DNA from: DRYM01 sp964526225
GTDB lineage: Archaea > Thermoproteota > Thermoprotei_A > EX4484-217-1
DNA length: 64,000 bases
Direction: 5' to 3'
Assembly (NCBI GenBank): GCA_964526225.1
Contig: CAZGLL010000004.1
Coordinates: forward strand, 1-64,000
A program made the position numbers and the translations under genes. This document shows positions 9,720 to 19,297 of the stretch, piece after piece. Positions within the stretch are counted from its first letter, which is position 1. Each line of letters starts with the position of its first letter. Under the pieces are notes generated by a model. The model worked only from the letters and a program-made list of their open reading frames with translations, had not been told where the DNA came from and did no database searches.

Positions 9720-10841
9720 TTAAACAACCTTCATCATTACTGCATCATGATAGTCAACTATTACCTTAATATAGTTTCTAAGCATGTTGTCTACTTCTTC
9801 ATCACCAGTATCGACCCTTAAAACATCAAGGTTTCTAATTTTCCTCCACGTAGCAATAACTACTATGTTTTTCTTTCCGCCAACCTTCTTTATAACATTA
9901 GGCGATATCTGCTGATTACCTCTTCCGAAAATAAATCCCTGGCCACCAATAGGTGTTATTATTATTTTAGCTTTAGGGTATTTTTCTAAAAGTTCAAGTA
10001 ATCCTTTCTCGTCAAGATCTTTACCTACAAGTTTACCATTGTAAACAGCGTCTACGCCTAAAAGCGTCTTTTCTATACCTAGCCTATCAGCTATAGCCTT
10101 GACTGTTGTTCCAGCACCTAAAATGTATAGTGTATCTGGCTCCATTTCTTCAACTATTCTTTCAGCAATAGCTCTCCTATTATCCTCCTCATCTGCTATA
10201 TCGGTGCTTGGCTGTTTGGATGTTTGAACAAGCCCTGCAACAATAGGTACTTTAAGATAGCCATAAAGCCTAGCTTTTAAAACGTTCTTACGGTATGCTT
10301 CTTCATCAATATCTAAGACCTCTTCCTCAACGATTCTTGTTTCACCGTTAGCAAATGCCTTAACTATTTCAGCAGCTGCTTTAGGGTTAACTGCGAAAAC
10401 AGCGCTAAACATTTTCACTCCGGAGGGTATTCCTAACACCGGTATTTTCATGTCGATAGCGTCCGCTACATCCCTTGCTGTACCGTCTCCTCCAACAAAC
10501 ACTAGTAAATCTACTTTTTCATCAACCATCTGTTTAGCTATTCTTTTGGTATCTTCAGCAGTTGTTTTTTCAGAATATAGTTCTCCAACAATTTTAGCTA
10601 TTTTATCTCTATGTTTCGACTTCTTAGCTACATCTTCACCCATAACCTTAGGTGCAACGTAGAGCTCGAAATCTTCAAGATCTAGGCTATTGAGGAATTC
10701 TAAAGCTCTCCCAGGAGTTACAGGTTTAGCGCCTTTCTTTAATGCTATGTAGTATGCTTCACCATCTGTTCCCTTAAGACCTACTCTACCGCCCATTCCG
10801 GCAATAGGGTTAATTATTAGTCCCAGCTTTAGTTTTCTCAA
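9720..10841 (-). CDS. ATP-NAD kinase-like protein (COG3199 family)
   Basis: A 373-residue member of the diacylglycerol-kinase/NAD-kinase fold. The N-terminal INPIAGMGGRVGLKGTDG and the FVGGDGTARDVADAI nucleotide motif match the archaeal COG3199 group, which is longer than classical PpnK. These proteins are predicted to phosphorylate NAD or a related dinucleotide. A C-terminal segment, GGQGFIFGRGNQQ, is also characteristic. It converges with gcvH and diverges from the CofE-like gene at 10934. Exact substrate not established from sequence. Confidence 0.8.
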   Translation of the reverse strand: MRKLKLGLIINPIAGMGGRVGLKGTDGEAYYIALKKGAKPVTPGRALEFLNSLDLEDFELYVAPKVMGEDVAKKSKHRDKIAKIVGELYSEKTTAEDTKRIAKQMVDEKVDLLVFVGGDGTARDVADAIDMKIPVLGIPSGVKMFSAVFAVNPKAAAEIVKAFANGETRIVEEEVLDIDEEAYRKNVLKARLYGYLKVPIVAGLVQTSKQPSTDIADEEDNRRAIAERIVEEMEPDTLYILGAGTTVKAIADRLGIEKTLLGVDAVYNGKLVGKDLDEKGLLELLEKYPKAKIIITPIGGQGFIFGRGNQQISPNVIKKVGGKKNIVVIATWRKIRNLDVLRVDTGDEEVDNMLRNYIKVIVDYHDAVMMKVV

Positions 10842-10933
10842 CTTATTTCCCAGCTTTTACGCTATAATCCTTAGTATAATATAAGCATTCCTTATATGTA
10901 GTAGCTAGTAAACCAGTAGATAAAGCGGTAAAA

Positions 10934-11872
10934 ATGATTGTTAAAAGGAAGTTTGGAAAATACGTTATCGTAGCCTTACCTGTGAAAACAAGTTATTGGA
11001 AGCCTAGAAAATTCTTTCTACCAGAGGTTTGTATGAAACTTAAAGGTAAGGTTTCTCATGGAGATATTATAGTATTTTCTGAAAAAGCTCTCTCAGTAGC
11101 ATTAAACAACATTTATGATGAAGGCACTATTAAACCCAGATTTATCCACAAGGTAATGGCTTTCTTAATAATGAATATTCTTTGGGGTCATGTTTTAGGA
11201 GAAATAACTAAGCTAAAACATGAAACTCTAGAGTGGATAAGGAAAGCTCCAATAAATGAAATTTCTGTACACAAGGCTCTTTCACTCAAAATCGGAGGCT
11301 TGCTTCAAGCCCTCAAACCTTCGTCGGAAGCTGGAATAGATACGTCAAACGTCCCATACACTTACGTTTCTTTACCTCTAATGAAATGTTCTATTGTTGA
11401 AAAGCTTAGAAGAGCTTTAGAAAAGTGCTTGGAAAAGAAAGTTTCAGTATTGATTGTGGATAGCGATAGAGTCTATGTCCATAGAAGACTTAATTTAGCT
11501 CTCGCTTCAAGGAAAACATGTCTTAAACATCTTAGAAACTACGGTGTACTTTCGTATGTTCTGGGTAGAACCTTTAGAAGCATGTTCTATCCTAGGGCAA
11601 CCCCTGTAATGTATTCAGGAATGAAAATAGATTTAAGATTACTTCTTGAAATAGCTGAAATAGCTGATAGAGCAAGAGGCATTGGTGCCGGAAGAACAGT
11701 TTTTGAAATGGCACGTAGATTTGGCGTAAGAGTAAGCGAAGTTACGTGGGAAATGTTATCCTCAATACCTCACTACCCTATTGTGATAGTCAAATTTATT
11801 CGGAAAGAGCCCCATAGAAGAAATAATACAGTAAAGTCTAGGTGCTTAGGGTATGGTTCAAGCGAAATTTAG
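10934..11872 (+). CDS. CofE-like protein (F420-0:glutamate ligase superfamily)
   Basis: 312 residues. The segment GDIIVFSEKALSVA resembles the early GDVxVxxxKxxSxA block of coenzyme F420-0:gamma-glutamyl ligase, and the GIDTSNVP and VLIVDSDRVYVHRR stretches fit the same fold. Overall it is more divergent than true CofE, so it may be the archaeal paralogue rather than the F420 enzyme. It overlaps the next gene (PTPS) by 20 bp, placing it in the pterin operon. Glutamylation of a pterin carrier is an attractive but unproven role. Confidence 0.55.
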   Translation: MIVKRKFGKYVIVALPVKTSYWKPRKFFLPEVCMKLKGKVSHGDIIVFSEKALSVALNNIYDEGTIKPRFIHKVMAFLIMNILWGHVLGEITKLKHETLEWIRKAPINEISVHKALSLKIGGLLQALKPSSEAGIDTSNVPYTYVSLPLMKCSIVEKLRRALEKCLEKKVSVLIVDSDRVYVHRRLNLALASRKTCLKHLRNYGVLSYVLGRTFRSMFYPRATPVMYSGMKIDLRLLLEIAEIADRARGIGAGRTVFEMARRFGVRVSEVTWEMLSSIPHYPIVIVKFIRKEPHRRNNTVKSRCLGYGSSEI

Positions 11873-12278
11873 GGTAGGTGTTGAAAATTTAAGCTTTGAT
11901 GCCGCACACTATACTAAAGGTGTCGAAGGAAAATGCATGAACCTTCACGGACACACCTTTAAAGTAAATGTTGAAGTTGAAGGGGAAGTGAATCCGGAAA
12001 CAGGTTTTGTCATAGACTTTAGCATTCTCAAGAAAATCGTAAAAGAAGTTATTGAAGAATATGATCATAAAGTAATTGTTCCTAAGAAGGATGTTAACGA
12101 AACGTTTCTCAAAGGAAAATTTAAAGGCGAAGTTAAAATATTAGACTATCCCGAAGCATCTACTGAGTACATAGCCTTAGATATTGCCCGTAAAATACAT
12201 GTGAAACTAAACATGCCTGTGAAAGTAAAGTTGTTTGAAGGACTAGGAAATTACGTAATTGTTGAAATTAGAAAGTAA
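11853..12278 (+). CDS. 6-pyruvoyltetrahydropterin synthase / QueD-like enzyme
   Basis: A 141-residue T-fold enzyme. The zinc histidines are His19 (FDAAH) and the pair in CMNLHGHTF (His32, His34). Cys28 stands four residues before His32, the place of the catalytic Cys in QueD and PTPS. Later parts EEYDHKVIV (Asp/His) and ASTEYIALDIA (Glu) complete the active site. QueD (preQ0/archaeosine pathway) and a PTPS-like pterin role are both possible. Its position directly ahead of mptA, with only 19 bp between, argues for a pterin role here. Confidence 0.8.
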   Translation: MVQAKFRVGVENLSFDAAHYTKGVEGKCMNLHGHTFKVNVEVEGEVNPETGFVIDFSILKKIVKEVIEEYDHKVIVPKKDVNETFLKGKFKGEVKILDYPEASTEYIALDIARKIHVKLNMPVKVKLFEGLGNYVIVEIRK

Positions 12279-12297
12279 ATAGTGGAGTTGTATTTTA

Positions 12298-13185
12298 ATG
12301 AGAGATGTGCAAAATGAAAAACCCATATATCCAATATACATAAGCAGGGTTGGCGTAAGAAACATTAAGAGAAGAATAATTCTCGAAGCACCTAAAAGAA
12401 GGTTGCATTTCGACGCAATACTTGATGTTTACGTTGACCTTCCTGCGGAGAAAAGAGGAGTTCATATGTCAAGAAATATTGAAGCGTTCATTGAAGCTAT
12501 AGATGCTGTTAGACTAAAGCCTTTACCTACAATGGAGGAAATCCTCGACACAATATGTGATATTCTCCTTAAGAAACATGAGTACGCTTCAAGAGCTGAA
12601 GTAATAGCTAGAACAACATACTTCTATACTGAAACATTCCTTGGAATACCAGCTGAGGAAGCAGCCGACGTAGAAATAAAGGTTGCGAAAACAAGAGAAG
12701 GAGATGTAACTTACGTCGTTAAGGTTGGACTTTCAGGCATGACTGTTTGCCCGTGTGCTCAAGAAACATATAAATCCGTAGAGAAAACAAAGCTTCCACA
12801 TACTCCATCACATGTTCAAAGGGCTAAACTTTACTTATCGATTAAAACAAAGGGAGTTTTCGTTAGAATAGAGAAACTTATAGAGGCAGGTAAAGCTGCT
12901 TTCTCAGCACCTACGCTTAGTTTGCTAAAGAGAATAGATGAGTATAGGCTTGTCAAACATGCTTTCGAAAACCCACGTTTCGTTGAAGATGTTGCTAGAG
13001 CGGCTCTCTGTAATTTATACAGGATCGTTAATGGTAAGGTTCCTGAAGATTCAGAAATAGAAGTTGAAGTCATAAGTTACGAGAGCATACATCCCTATGA
13101 TGCATATGCTTACGCTAAGTTTTCCCTTAAAGATTTAAAGAGAGAAATAGAGGAAGCTAAAAAGGTTTCAAAAACTCACACGTAA
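12298..13185 (+). CDS. mptA: GTP cyclohydrolase, MptA/FolE2 family
   Basis: The first step of archaeal pterin synthesis: GTP to 7,8-dihydroneopterin 2',3'-cyclic phosphate with Fe(II), as known for MptA. 295 residues. Metal and substrate segments are visible as RGVHMSRNIEAF, SGMTVCPCAQE (Cys151, Cys153) and PHTPSHVQRA. The FolE2 branch in bacteria makes a different triphosphate product, so assignment to MptA rests on archaeal context. It ends 10 bp inside the convergent beta-RFAP synthase gene. Confidence 0.88.
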   Translation: MRDVQNEKPIYPIYISRVGVRNIKRRIILEAPKRRLHFDAILDVYVDLPAEKRGVHMSRNIEAFIEAIDAVRLKPLPTMEEILDTICDILLKKHEYASRAEVIARTTYFYTETFLGIPAEEAADVEIKVAKTREGDVTYVVKVGLSGMTVCPCAQETYKSVEKTKLPHTPSHVQRAKLYLSIKTKGVFVRIEKLIEAGKAAFSAPTLSLLKRIDEYRLVKHAFENPRFVEDVARAALCNLYRIVNGKVPEDSEIEVEVISYESIHPYDAYAYAKFSLKDLKREIEEAKKVSKTHT

Positions 13186-14162
13186 AGAATAGTAGCTTTA
13201 GCTCCAGAATTTCTAACTTCAGTTATGTATCCGAAAAAGTCAAAATCAAAAGCCTCTATAGCTTTTAAAAGTATGTTTCTAGCTCTTCTATAGCCCTTAA
13301 CTAAACAGTATGCTGTCGGACCCCAGCTACTTTGCCCATATCCTTCACAGCCTAATTTACTAAAAATGTTCACTACGGTTTCTGTTTCTTCACAACAAAA
13401 TATTCCGCCTTGATATTTCGAAAAATACTTGCCAACAATTAGTTGAAGTTTAGTTAAAGCTTTACCAAATAACGTTATATCTTTCTCTACAATTGAGGGT
13501 ATTATTTTCTCTAGGAGAATTTCGTAAAGTTCACGTTGCAAACTTCTAGGAGGTATCGGTGGTTTGCTGAGAATACTTTCTTCTTCTATTTCTGAAAGAC
13601 CTCTTCTCCTAATTGGAGTTATAACTAAAAACTTCCAGCTCTTTGGAATATTAGCTCTAAAAATTACAGCTGGAATATCGTTTGGAGTAGTAGGTTTTCT
13701 AAGAATCCCGTTTGTGGGCTTTTTCCTTCCCGAATCAACAATAAAACCTCCTCTTTCGAATGCTGCAATACCTATACCTGATACATCACCTCTACCTAAA
13801 ATTGACGCTAAATCTCTTATTCCGATATTTAGTTTTAAGAGCTTCTTGAAAGCCAAAGCTACGGCTAAAAGTGTTTGCGTTGTTGACCCGAGTCCGACAT
13901 GTTTTGGTAGAATTTTTTCGAATACTACAGAATATCCTTTAACACCTAGTTTTCTAGCAACATCACTAACTAGTTTTCCATAGTACTCACTATTTATGGG
14001 CGATTCTACATTTATTCCCTTTTGAAGTGAAGCTTTAAGAACAAGTTCTGGTTGCTTTATTGCTACACCTATGCTTCCATAGACTCTGTTTTCGCTTACA
14101 AAATTATAGAATCCTAAATGTAGCCTAGCTGAAGTTACAACCTCTACGATTGCTTTAGCCAT
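13176..14162 (-). CDS. beta-ribofuranosylaminobenzene 5'-phosphate synthase (GHMP superfamily)
   Basis: Joins 4-hydroxybenzoate or p-aminobenzoate with PRPP, the first step of the methanopterin side arm. 328 residues. The N-terminal SARLHLGFYNF, the GHMP-like PKHVGLGSTTQTLLAVA and the SSWGPTAYC stretch near the C-terminus match this family. It leads into a leftward group: the DHPS-related and MptE genes lie upstream on the same strand. Gaps of 17 and 50 bp suggest one transcript, MptE to DHPS-like to this gene. Confidence 0.88.
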   Translation of the reverse strand: MAKAIVEVVTSARLHLGFYNFVSENRVYGSIGVAIKQPELVLKASLQKGINVESPINSEYYGKLVSDVARKLGVKGYSVVFEKILPKHVGLGSTTQTLLAVALAFKKLLKLNIGIRDLASILGRGDVSGIGIAAFERGGFIVDSGRKKPTNGILRKPTTPNDIPAVIFRANIPKSWKFLVITPIRRRGLSEIEEESILSKPPIPPRSLQRELYEILLEKIIPSIVEKDITLFGKALTKLQLIVGKYFSKYQGGIFCCEETETVVNIFSKLGCEGYGQSSWGPTAYCLVKGYRRARNILLKAIEAFDFDFFGYITEVRNSGAKATILYV

Positions 14163-14179
14163 GCTACTCCAACCCTATT

Positions 14180-15760
14180 TTAAAAAGGTATTTTTCTTTT
14201 GCGAAAGAGCGTTCTTTCTTGGACATAGTTTTTACCTATTATCAAGGCCTCCTCAGCTTTAGAAAGCTCTATTCCAAGATAGAATGCGTGTGAAAGCGTT
14301 GAGACAAGATTTCTCCTTAAAATTTCATCTCTAATTTCTCTGGCTGTTTTCCCTCTAATCAATATTTTCCCCTTTCTCCCTATATATAGGGCTTCGATAA
14401 CTTCATCTTCATGGTTGACTCTAATTTTAAACACACCTAAGGGATCTAGTTCATATTCTTTTTCGCTCTTCTGCGCTTCAACAATTTCCGCTCCTTCAAC
14501 ATCTAGAGGGGTTTCAATCCTCCTTTTATCTTTAAGTATCAACAGATCTATTCCAAGATCTTTTGGCGGAGAGTTTTTAATCCAAGCTAAAGAGGCCATA
14601 CGTGCTGCAATGGACGCTTCATAGGTTGATCCTTGTGCTTTACAGCTTTTTTCGACAACAAGCACTAAACTTACACCTATTTCTGCAGCTAACATTACAA
14701 GTAATGCGTTTGAACCTACAGTATCTGCATCTAAAAGCTCTACAACATTACCTATACCAATAAGCATAGGTATTTTCGGATATTTCTTCTTAAAGATATA
14801 GTACGCTAGAAGGGATTGAAATGAGCTTTTAGAGTTTATAGGGTCAAGTATCGGATCAGCAATTATCTTTTCAACATTATGTTGTAATGCTTTACCGATA
14901 TTTTCTTCTAAGAGCTTAAATTTTTCCTCAGCAGTTTTAGGTTGTACTGGGAGTTTTGAATCATAAGCTATAATTACGACAGGGATTTCAGTGACATATT
15001 TAGCTACTTTTCCAATATTACTTGCTTCAAGGCTCATAACCATGTCTGCTCCAGCTTCAACAGCAGCTATTATTTCGCTGGGAATTATCGAATCTACGGC
15101 TATAGGCACTGAAAGTTCCTTTTTAAGAAATCTAATGGTTTCTCTAACCTTTTCAGCATGTGATATTCCTGCTTCAAAACCTATGCTTAAAATGTCTGCT
15201 CCTTCATTAACGAGCTTCCCTGCTTTCTTAAGAAGTTTATCTCGTGATAATAAGTGAGCTTCAGTTATTTCGGCAATAACCCTTATAGGCGGTGGTGTTG
15301 CAGGAACAATAACATTACCTACGATTAAATGTGGTTTTTCAACAATAGATTTTTCCAATTCCTCTAAGAGCTTCCTATTTGAATTCAAAATTTCTTCTTC
15401 AATAAGTTCGTCAGCGGGTTTATCGGGTGATAGCTTGTTTAAGTCCTTCAACGAAAATATTGCTGGTATATCTGTTGCTTGAAGTGTGCCTTTAACGGCC
15501 TTTATACCTACTGTTTCCTCTATTACTTTCGCTGAACCTGTAGAAGCTCCAGGAATAAGTATCAAATCGTAATCTCCCTTTTTAACACCAACCTTCTTCA
15601 AATAGTTAGCTATAAGCTCTGTTGTCGCTAATGCTGCAACCGCTATAGGTAATTCCAGAACATCTACTTGGTAAGGTCCTGCTACCGATTCAATAGCCTT
15701 TCTAACAACTGGTGCTGCAAGTTTACCTGTAACTACTAAGATTTTCAAAGCAGGGCACAC
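14180..15760 (-). CDS. dihydropteroate synthase-related protein
   Basis: 526 residues. A flavodoxin-like N-terminal domain (KILVVTGKLA, IPGASTGSAK) is followed by a TIM-barrel pterin-binding-like domain with EGADILSIGFE, VPIAVDSIIPSE and KIIADPILDP, which parallel DHPS barrel motifs. The C-terminal domain has NHEDEVIEALY. This archaeal family is proposed to take part in methanopterin synthesis, joining the pterin to the ribosyl-arylamine. It lies between MptE and beta-RFAP synthase, which fits that idea. The biochemical role is not fixed from sequence. Confidence 0.8.
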   Translation of the reverse strand: MCPALKILVVTGKLAAPVVRKAIESVAGPYQVDVLELPIAVAALATTELIANYLKKVGVKKGDYDLILIPGASTGSAKVIEETVGIKAVKGTLQATDIPAIFSLKDLNKLSPDKPADELIEEEILNSNRKLLEELEKSIVEKPHLIVGNVIVPATPPPIRVIAEITEAHLLSRDKLLKKAGKLVNEGADILSIGFEAGISHAEKVRETIRFLKKELSVPIAVDSIIPSEIIAAVEAGADMVMSLEASNIGKVAKYVTEIPVVIIAYDSKLPVQPKTAEEKFKLLEENIGKALQHNVEKIIADPILDPINSKSSFQSLLAYYIFKKKYPKIPMLIGIGNVVELLDADTVGSNALLVMLAAEIGVSLVLVVEKSCKAQGSTYEASIAARMASLAWIKNSPPKDLGIDLLILKDKRRIETPLDVEGAEIVEAQKSEKEYELDPLGVFKIRVNHEDEVIEALYIGRKGKILIRGKTAREIRDEILRRNLVSTLSHAFYLGIELSKAEEALIIGKNYVQERTLFRKRKIPF

Positions 15761-15810
15761 TCACGATATATCCTATGACTATCGAAAACTACTAGTTTAT
15801 TTTATTTTCC

Positions 15811-16596
15811 CTACTGAATAATATTTTCTACTTCGAAATAGTCTAGATGTTTAACATTAAAATTTTTAATACGGCTCTTACCTAGTGTAAATACCTTATT
15901 TACAGCTACTTTCGCAATGAGCTCCTTAGCTATTTGGAACTTCTTCTTCTTGGTCTCCCACGCTTTTATGTTATGTTTAAGCCAGGGTTTAGAGTATTTT
16001 CCAACGATTTCGCCAAAATCCATTGCTACTAAGAATATTTTTGATGCACTAAATTTTAACGCTAAAAATAGAGCTCTATCGCCATCAGTGAATCCGCCAT
16101 AGTTTTCAACGCACCCTTCAGGTTCTAGCTGAGTAGTGTAAATACTGTAGGGAAAAAGTTTACCTAAATACTTCCTTAACGCTGAAATATTATCCCCATG
16201 AGCATGAATGACCATTACTGCCCCATTAAATGCTGCTTTAAATAACGCTTCGAAATCTCCATCTAAGTCTGTAACTACAATGTCAGGATATATTCCGTAA
16301 TCTATTAGAGCTTTTGTTGCGCCGTCAACGCTTACTATTGTTATTTTAGATTTTCTTTTAAAGAGTATTTCTCTTAAACCTTCAATATCGTCCTCTAGTG
16401 TTGGTGAAGCGCCGAAAATAAATATGTTTCTTCGATGGATTTTTTGAAAGATTTTTCTAAAATTGGTTCTTGTAAATGAACAATTTATTTTCGCTGCTAC
16501 AAAGCTTCTCGCTCTTAGATCGTCTAACGTATTTACATTAATTATTCTTTTAACTACTAAGTAGTAATCGAAAATAGCTTCTCTGTTTAAAAGCAT
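15811..16596 (-). CDS. mptE: 6-hydroxymethyl-7,8-dihydropterin pyrophosphokinase, MptE type (DUF115)
   Basis: Activates 6-hydroxymethyl-dihydropterin with a pyrophosphate from ATP. 261 residues, family-typical. IFGASPTLEDDIEGL near residue 60, VSVDGATKALIDYGIYPD and VTDLDGDFE are the DUF115 signature segments with the metal-binding acids. VIHAHGDN and GGFTDGDRA follow. It is the first gene of the leftward pterin group. It is unrelated in fold to bacterial FolK and is the archaeal replacement. Confidence 0.88.
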   Translation of the reverse strand: MLLNREAIFDYYLVVKRIINVNTLDDLRARSFVAAKINCSFTRTNFRKIFQKIHRRNIFIFGASPTLEDDIEGLREILFKRKSKITIVSVDGATKALIDYGIYPDIVVTDLDGDFEALFKAAFNGAVMVIHAHGDNISALRKYLGKLFPYSIYTTQLEPEGCVENYGGFTDGDRALFLALKFSASKIFLVAMDFGEIVGKYSKPWLKHNIKAWETKKKKFQIAKELIAKVAVNKVFTLGKSRIKNFNVKHLDYFEVENIIQ

Positions 16597-16676
16597 CTAG
16601 ACACCCTTCAACCGAGAATACATCAGCTAAACTATTTAAGAGGTTTTATAGAATTACCCTAAAAGGGCAAGCATCC

Positions 16677-18119
16677 TTGAATAAAAGCTTAGTGATATTA
16701 GGAGCCTTAGGTAGAATAGTGCTTGCCCTAGGGATGTTGCTTTTAGTACCTATACCTATCGCTATGGTTTACGGCGAGTATACGTTAATAAAATACTTTC
16801 TATATCCCTCATCTATATCCCTCCTAATAGGTTTAGTTCTTACATTAGCAATTTCCTTGTCATTTAGGGATGTAGGGCTTTTTGAAGCAATGGCTATTTC
16901 TGCTTTAGGATGGATTATCGCTTCGATAATAGGTTCTATACCTTACATTTACATTTTAAAAATGAGTCCTGTTGATGCGTTTTTCGAAACAATGTCAGGA
17001 TTTACAACTACAGGTATGACTTTAATCAAAATTATTGAGGGTAAACCATACTCTATTCTTTTCTGGAGAGCTTTTACCCAATGGATTGGTGGTGTGGGAA
17101 TAATCCTCTTTTTTATAGTAATGTTCGCTGGTGGAGGTGCTCCAGGTCTCAGAAGACTATATATGGCTGAAGCAAGAGAGGAAAAGCTAACCGTTTCTAC
17201 ATGGCACACTGTTAAGTATATTTGGATAATATATTTCGCATATTCAGCACTATGTACGATAGCTCTATGGCTTGCCGGTATGAATCCTTACGAAGCAATT
17301 ACGCATACGTTTACGGTTCTTTCAACGGGAGGGTTCTCTACAAGAACTGCAAGTATAGCTGCTTTCAATAGCTTAACTATAGAGATAGTACTAATAGTTT
17401 TCATGATTATTGGGGGCATAAGCTTTTTAGCTCACTACACTTTGTTCACAAAGGGCTTGAGAAACTTTCTAAGACATTATGAAGTTAAGGCCATATTTTT
17501 AATAATAGGTTTATCTACTGCAGTAGTAACCTACGATTTAGTAATTCATGGAGTAGATGTTTTTAGAGCGTTAAGGGAATCCCTATTTCAAGTAGTTTCG
17601 ATAATGACAACAACAGGATATACGACAATAGACATAAACGCTCTACCTCCATTATCTAAAGCAGTAATAACCATTCTAATGTTCATAGGCGGCGGTGCCG
17701 GTTCAACAGCAGGGGCAATTAAGGTAGCTAGGATAGTTATTGCTCTTAAAGCTGTTAGTTACGAATTAAACAAACTATTACTACCAAGAGGCTCCGAGAA
17801 GCCCCTTAGAATAGGTTTTAGAGTTTTACAAGAAGAAGACGCCTTAAGAATAACGTCATTCATAATAGCCTACTTAGTCTTTTATGTTGCAGGAGTTCTG
17901 ATACTTACTTTTAGAGGGATAGATGTTTTCTCAGCTATGTCGGCAGTAGCTTCAGCTCAAGGTAATGTTGGTCCGGCATTCATCTCCCTATTTGACCTCG
18001 ACGACGTTTCTAAACTGGTTTTAGCTTTAGAAATGTGGGTTGGTAGATTAGAAGTACTCCCGGTCCTAGCGCTTTTAAACTTTAAAGCTTGGAGAAGTGT
18101 TTTAGGGGGAACTAGCTAA
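16677..18119 (+). CDS. trkH: TrkH/KtrB-type potassium uptake membrane protein
   Basis: 480 residues, about ten hydrophobic segments. The four pore loops are visible: SGFTTTGMTL, LSTGGFSTR, TTTGYTTID and SAQGNVGPAF, each carrying the selectivity-filter glycine. It moves K+ into the cell, normally with a cytoplasmic TrkA nucleotide-binding partner, and none is encoded nearby. Starts at TTG 16677; no better Met lies ahead of the first membrane segment. The next gene follows after 8 bp, though DUF763 has no known link to potassium. Confidence 0.92.
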   Translation: MNKSLVILGALGRIVLALGMLLLVPIPIAMVYGEYTLIKYFLYPSSISLLIGLVLTLAISLSFRDVGLFEAMAISALGWIIASIIGSIPYIYILKMSPVDAFFETMSGFTTTGMTLIKIIEGKPYSILFWRAFTQWIGGVGIILFFIVMFAGGGAPGLRRLYMAEAREEKLTVSTWHTVKYIWIIYFAYSALCTIALWLAGMNPYEAITHTFTVLSTGGFSTRTASIAAFNSLTIEIVLIVFMIIGGISFLAHYTLFTKGLRNFLRHYEVKAIFLIIGLSTAVVTYDLVIHGVDVFRALRESLFQVVSIMTTTGYTTIDINALPPLSKAVITILMFIGGGAGSTAGAIKVARIVIALKAVSYELNKLLLPRGSEKPLRIGFRVLQEEDALRITSFIIAYLVFYVAGVLILTFRGIDVFSAMSAVASAQGNVGPAFISLFDLDDVSKLVLALEMWVGRLEVLPVLALLNFKAWRSVLGGTS

Positions 18120-18127
18120 ACTATAGT

Positions 18128-19297
18128 GTGAAAGCGGAAATGGAAGGAATAGCTGATCTACCACTACATGAAGGACACGTACCTCTATGGCTACTTAGGC
18201 TTATGAGAAAACTAGCTAAGGCTATAGTTGAAATATTCATTTTAGAGTATGGTCCGGACAGACTTGTTGAAAGGCTGGCTGATCCATTATGGTTCCAAGC
18301 TTTCAATAATGTAATAGGTATGGACTGGGATAGTAGTGGATCAACAACAGTTACCTTAGCCATGCTTAGATCTGTTCTTAACAATGGAGAATATGGTGTT
18401 TTAGTTTTAGGAGGTAAAGGCTCTAAAGCTAAGTCGGTGCCTGAAGAAATAAACTATGCTGTAGAGAAGCTTAGCTTACCTAGTAGGCTAAGCGACAAGC
18501 TTAAGAAAGCCTCTAGATTAGTTGCTAAGGTTGATTCTGCTCTTGTTCAAGACGGCTACTCAATATATATTCATTCCCTCATAGTTTCTGAGAATGCTAA
18601 GTGGGCCATTGTACAGCAGGGAATGAATGTAAACTTGAAAATGGCGAGAAGATATCATTGGCTTTCAGATAATTTAGAAAGCTATGTTAGAGAACCGCAT
18701 AGCGGAATTCTCACGTTGAATATGGAAAAAGCTGTGCTAAACCTTGTGGATAGGAATGTTGAAGGTGCTCGAAAAACCATTGTTGATTTAGCTAAGGAAA
18801 GCCCGTCAGCAATAGTTAACATGTATAGGGATGCATTAAATGCGTTAAGAAAACAAACCACACTTTACCCGGAAGCCTCAATAGTACGCGTAGATCCCGT
18901 TAAGAAACAGATATACTATGCTCCAATAACTTCAATAAACACTTTAGCTGAAAGAATAGCAAGAATTAAGGAGGTTTCACCTAGAAACCTAGAAGAGCTC
19001 TTATTAGTAAGAGGAGTTGGTGCTTCAACCATTAAAGCTCTCGCATTAATCTCAGATCTAATATTCAATGAACCACCCTCATATCGTGATCCAGCCAACT
19101 ACATTTACGATCCATTTAGATACACTTTCGCCGTTGGGGGAAAGGATGGAGTACCGTACCCGGTAAATAGGAAGGTTATGGAGGAAACCATTGTTACACT
19201 TGAAAACATAATTAAGGAGGCAAAAATCAGTCCTAAAGATAAAAGAAGAGCTTTAAATAGACTAAAATCGTTGAGGGCAATGGTTCATGAAAAATGA
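18128..19297 (+). CDS. DUF763 protein
   Basis: 389 residues. The start GIADLPLHEGHVPLWL and the following GPDRLVERLADPLWFQAF are the hallmark of DUF763, a family found in many archaea and some thermophilic bacteria. A C-terminal helix-hairpin-helix-like stretch, LLLVRGVGASTIKALALIS, suggests nucleic acid contact. The true start may be the ATG at 18140 (MEGIADLPL) rather than GTG 18128. It overlaps the DUF447 gene by 11 bp, which implies translational coupling. Function unknown. Confidence 0.75.
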   Translation: MKAEMEGIADLPLHEGHVPLWLLRLMRKLAKAIVEIFILEYGPDRLVERLADPLWFQAFNNVIGMDWDSSGSTTVTLAMLRSVLNNGEYGVLVLGGKGSKAKSVPEEINYAVEKLSLPSRLSDKLKKASRLVAKVDSALVQDGYSIYIHSLIVSENAKWAIVQQGMNVNLKMARRYHWLSDNLESYVREPHSGILTLNMEKAVLNLVDRNVEGARKTIVDLAKESPSAIVNMYRDALNALRKQTTLYPEASIVRVDPVKKQIYYAPITSINTLAERIARIKEVSPRNLEELLLVRGVGASTIKALALISDLIFNEPPSYRDPANYIYDPFRYTFAVGGKDGVPYPVNRKVMEETIVTLENIIKEAKISPKDKRRALNRLKSLRAMVHEK

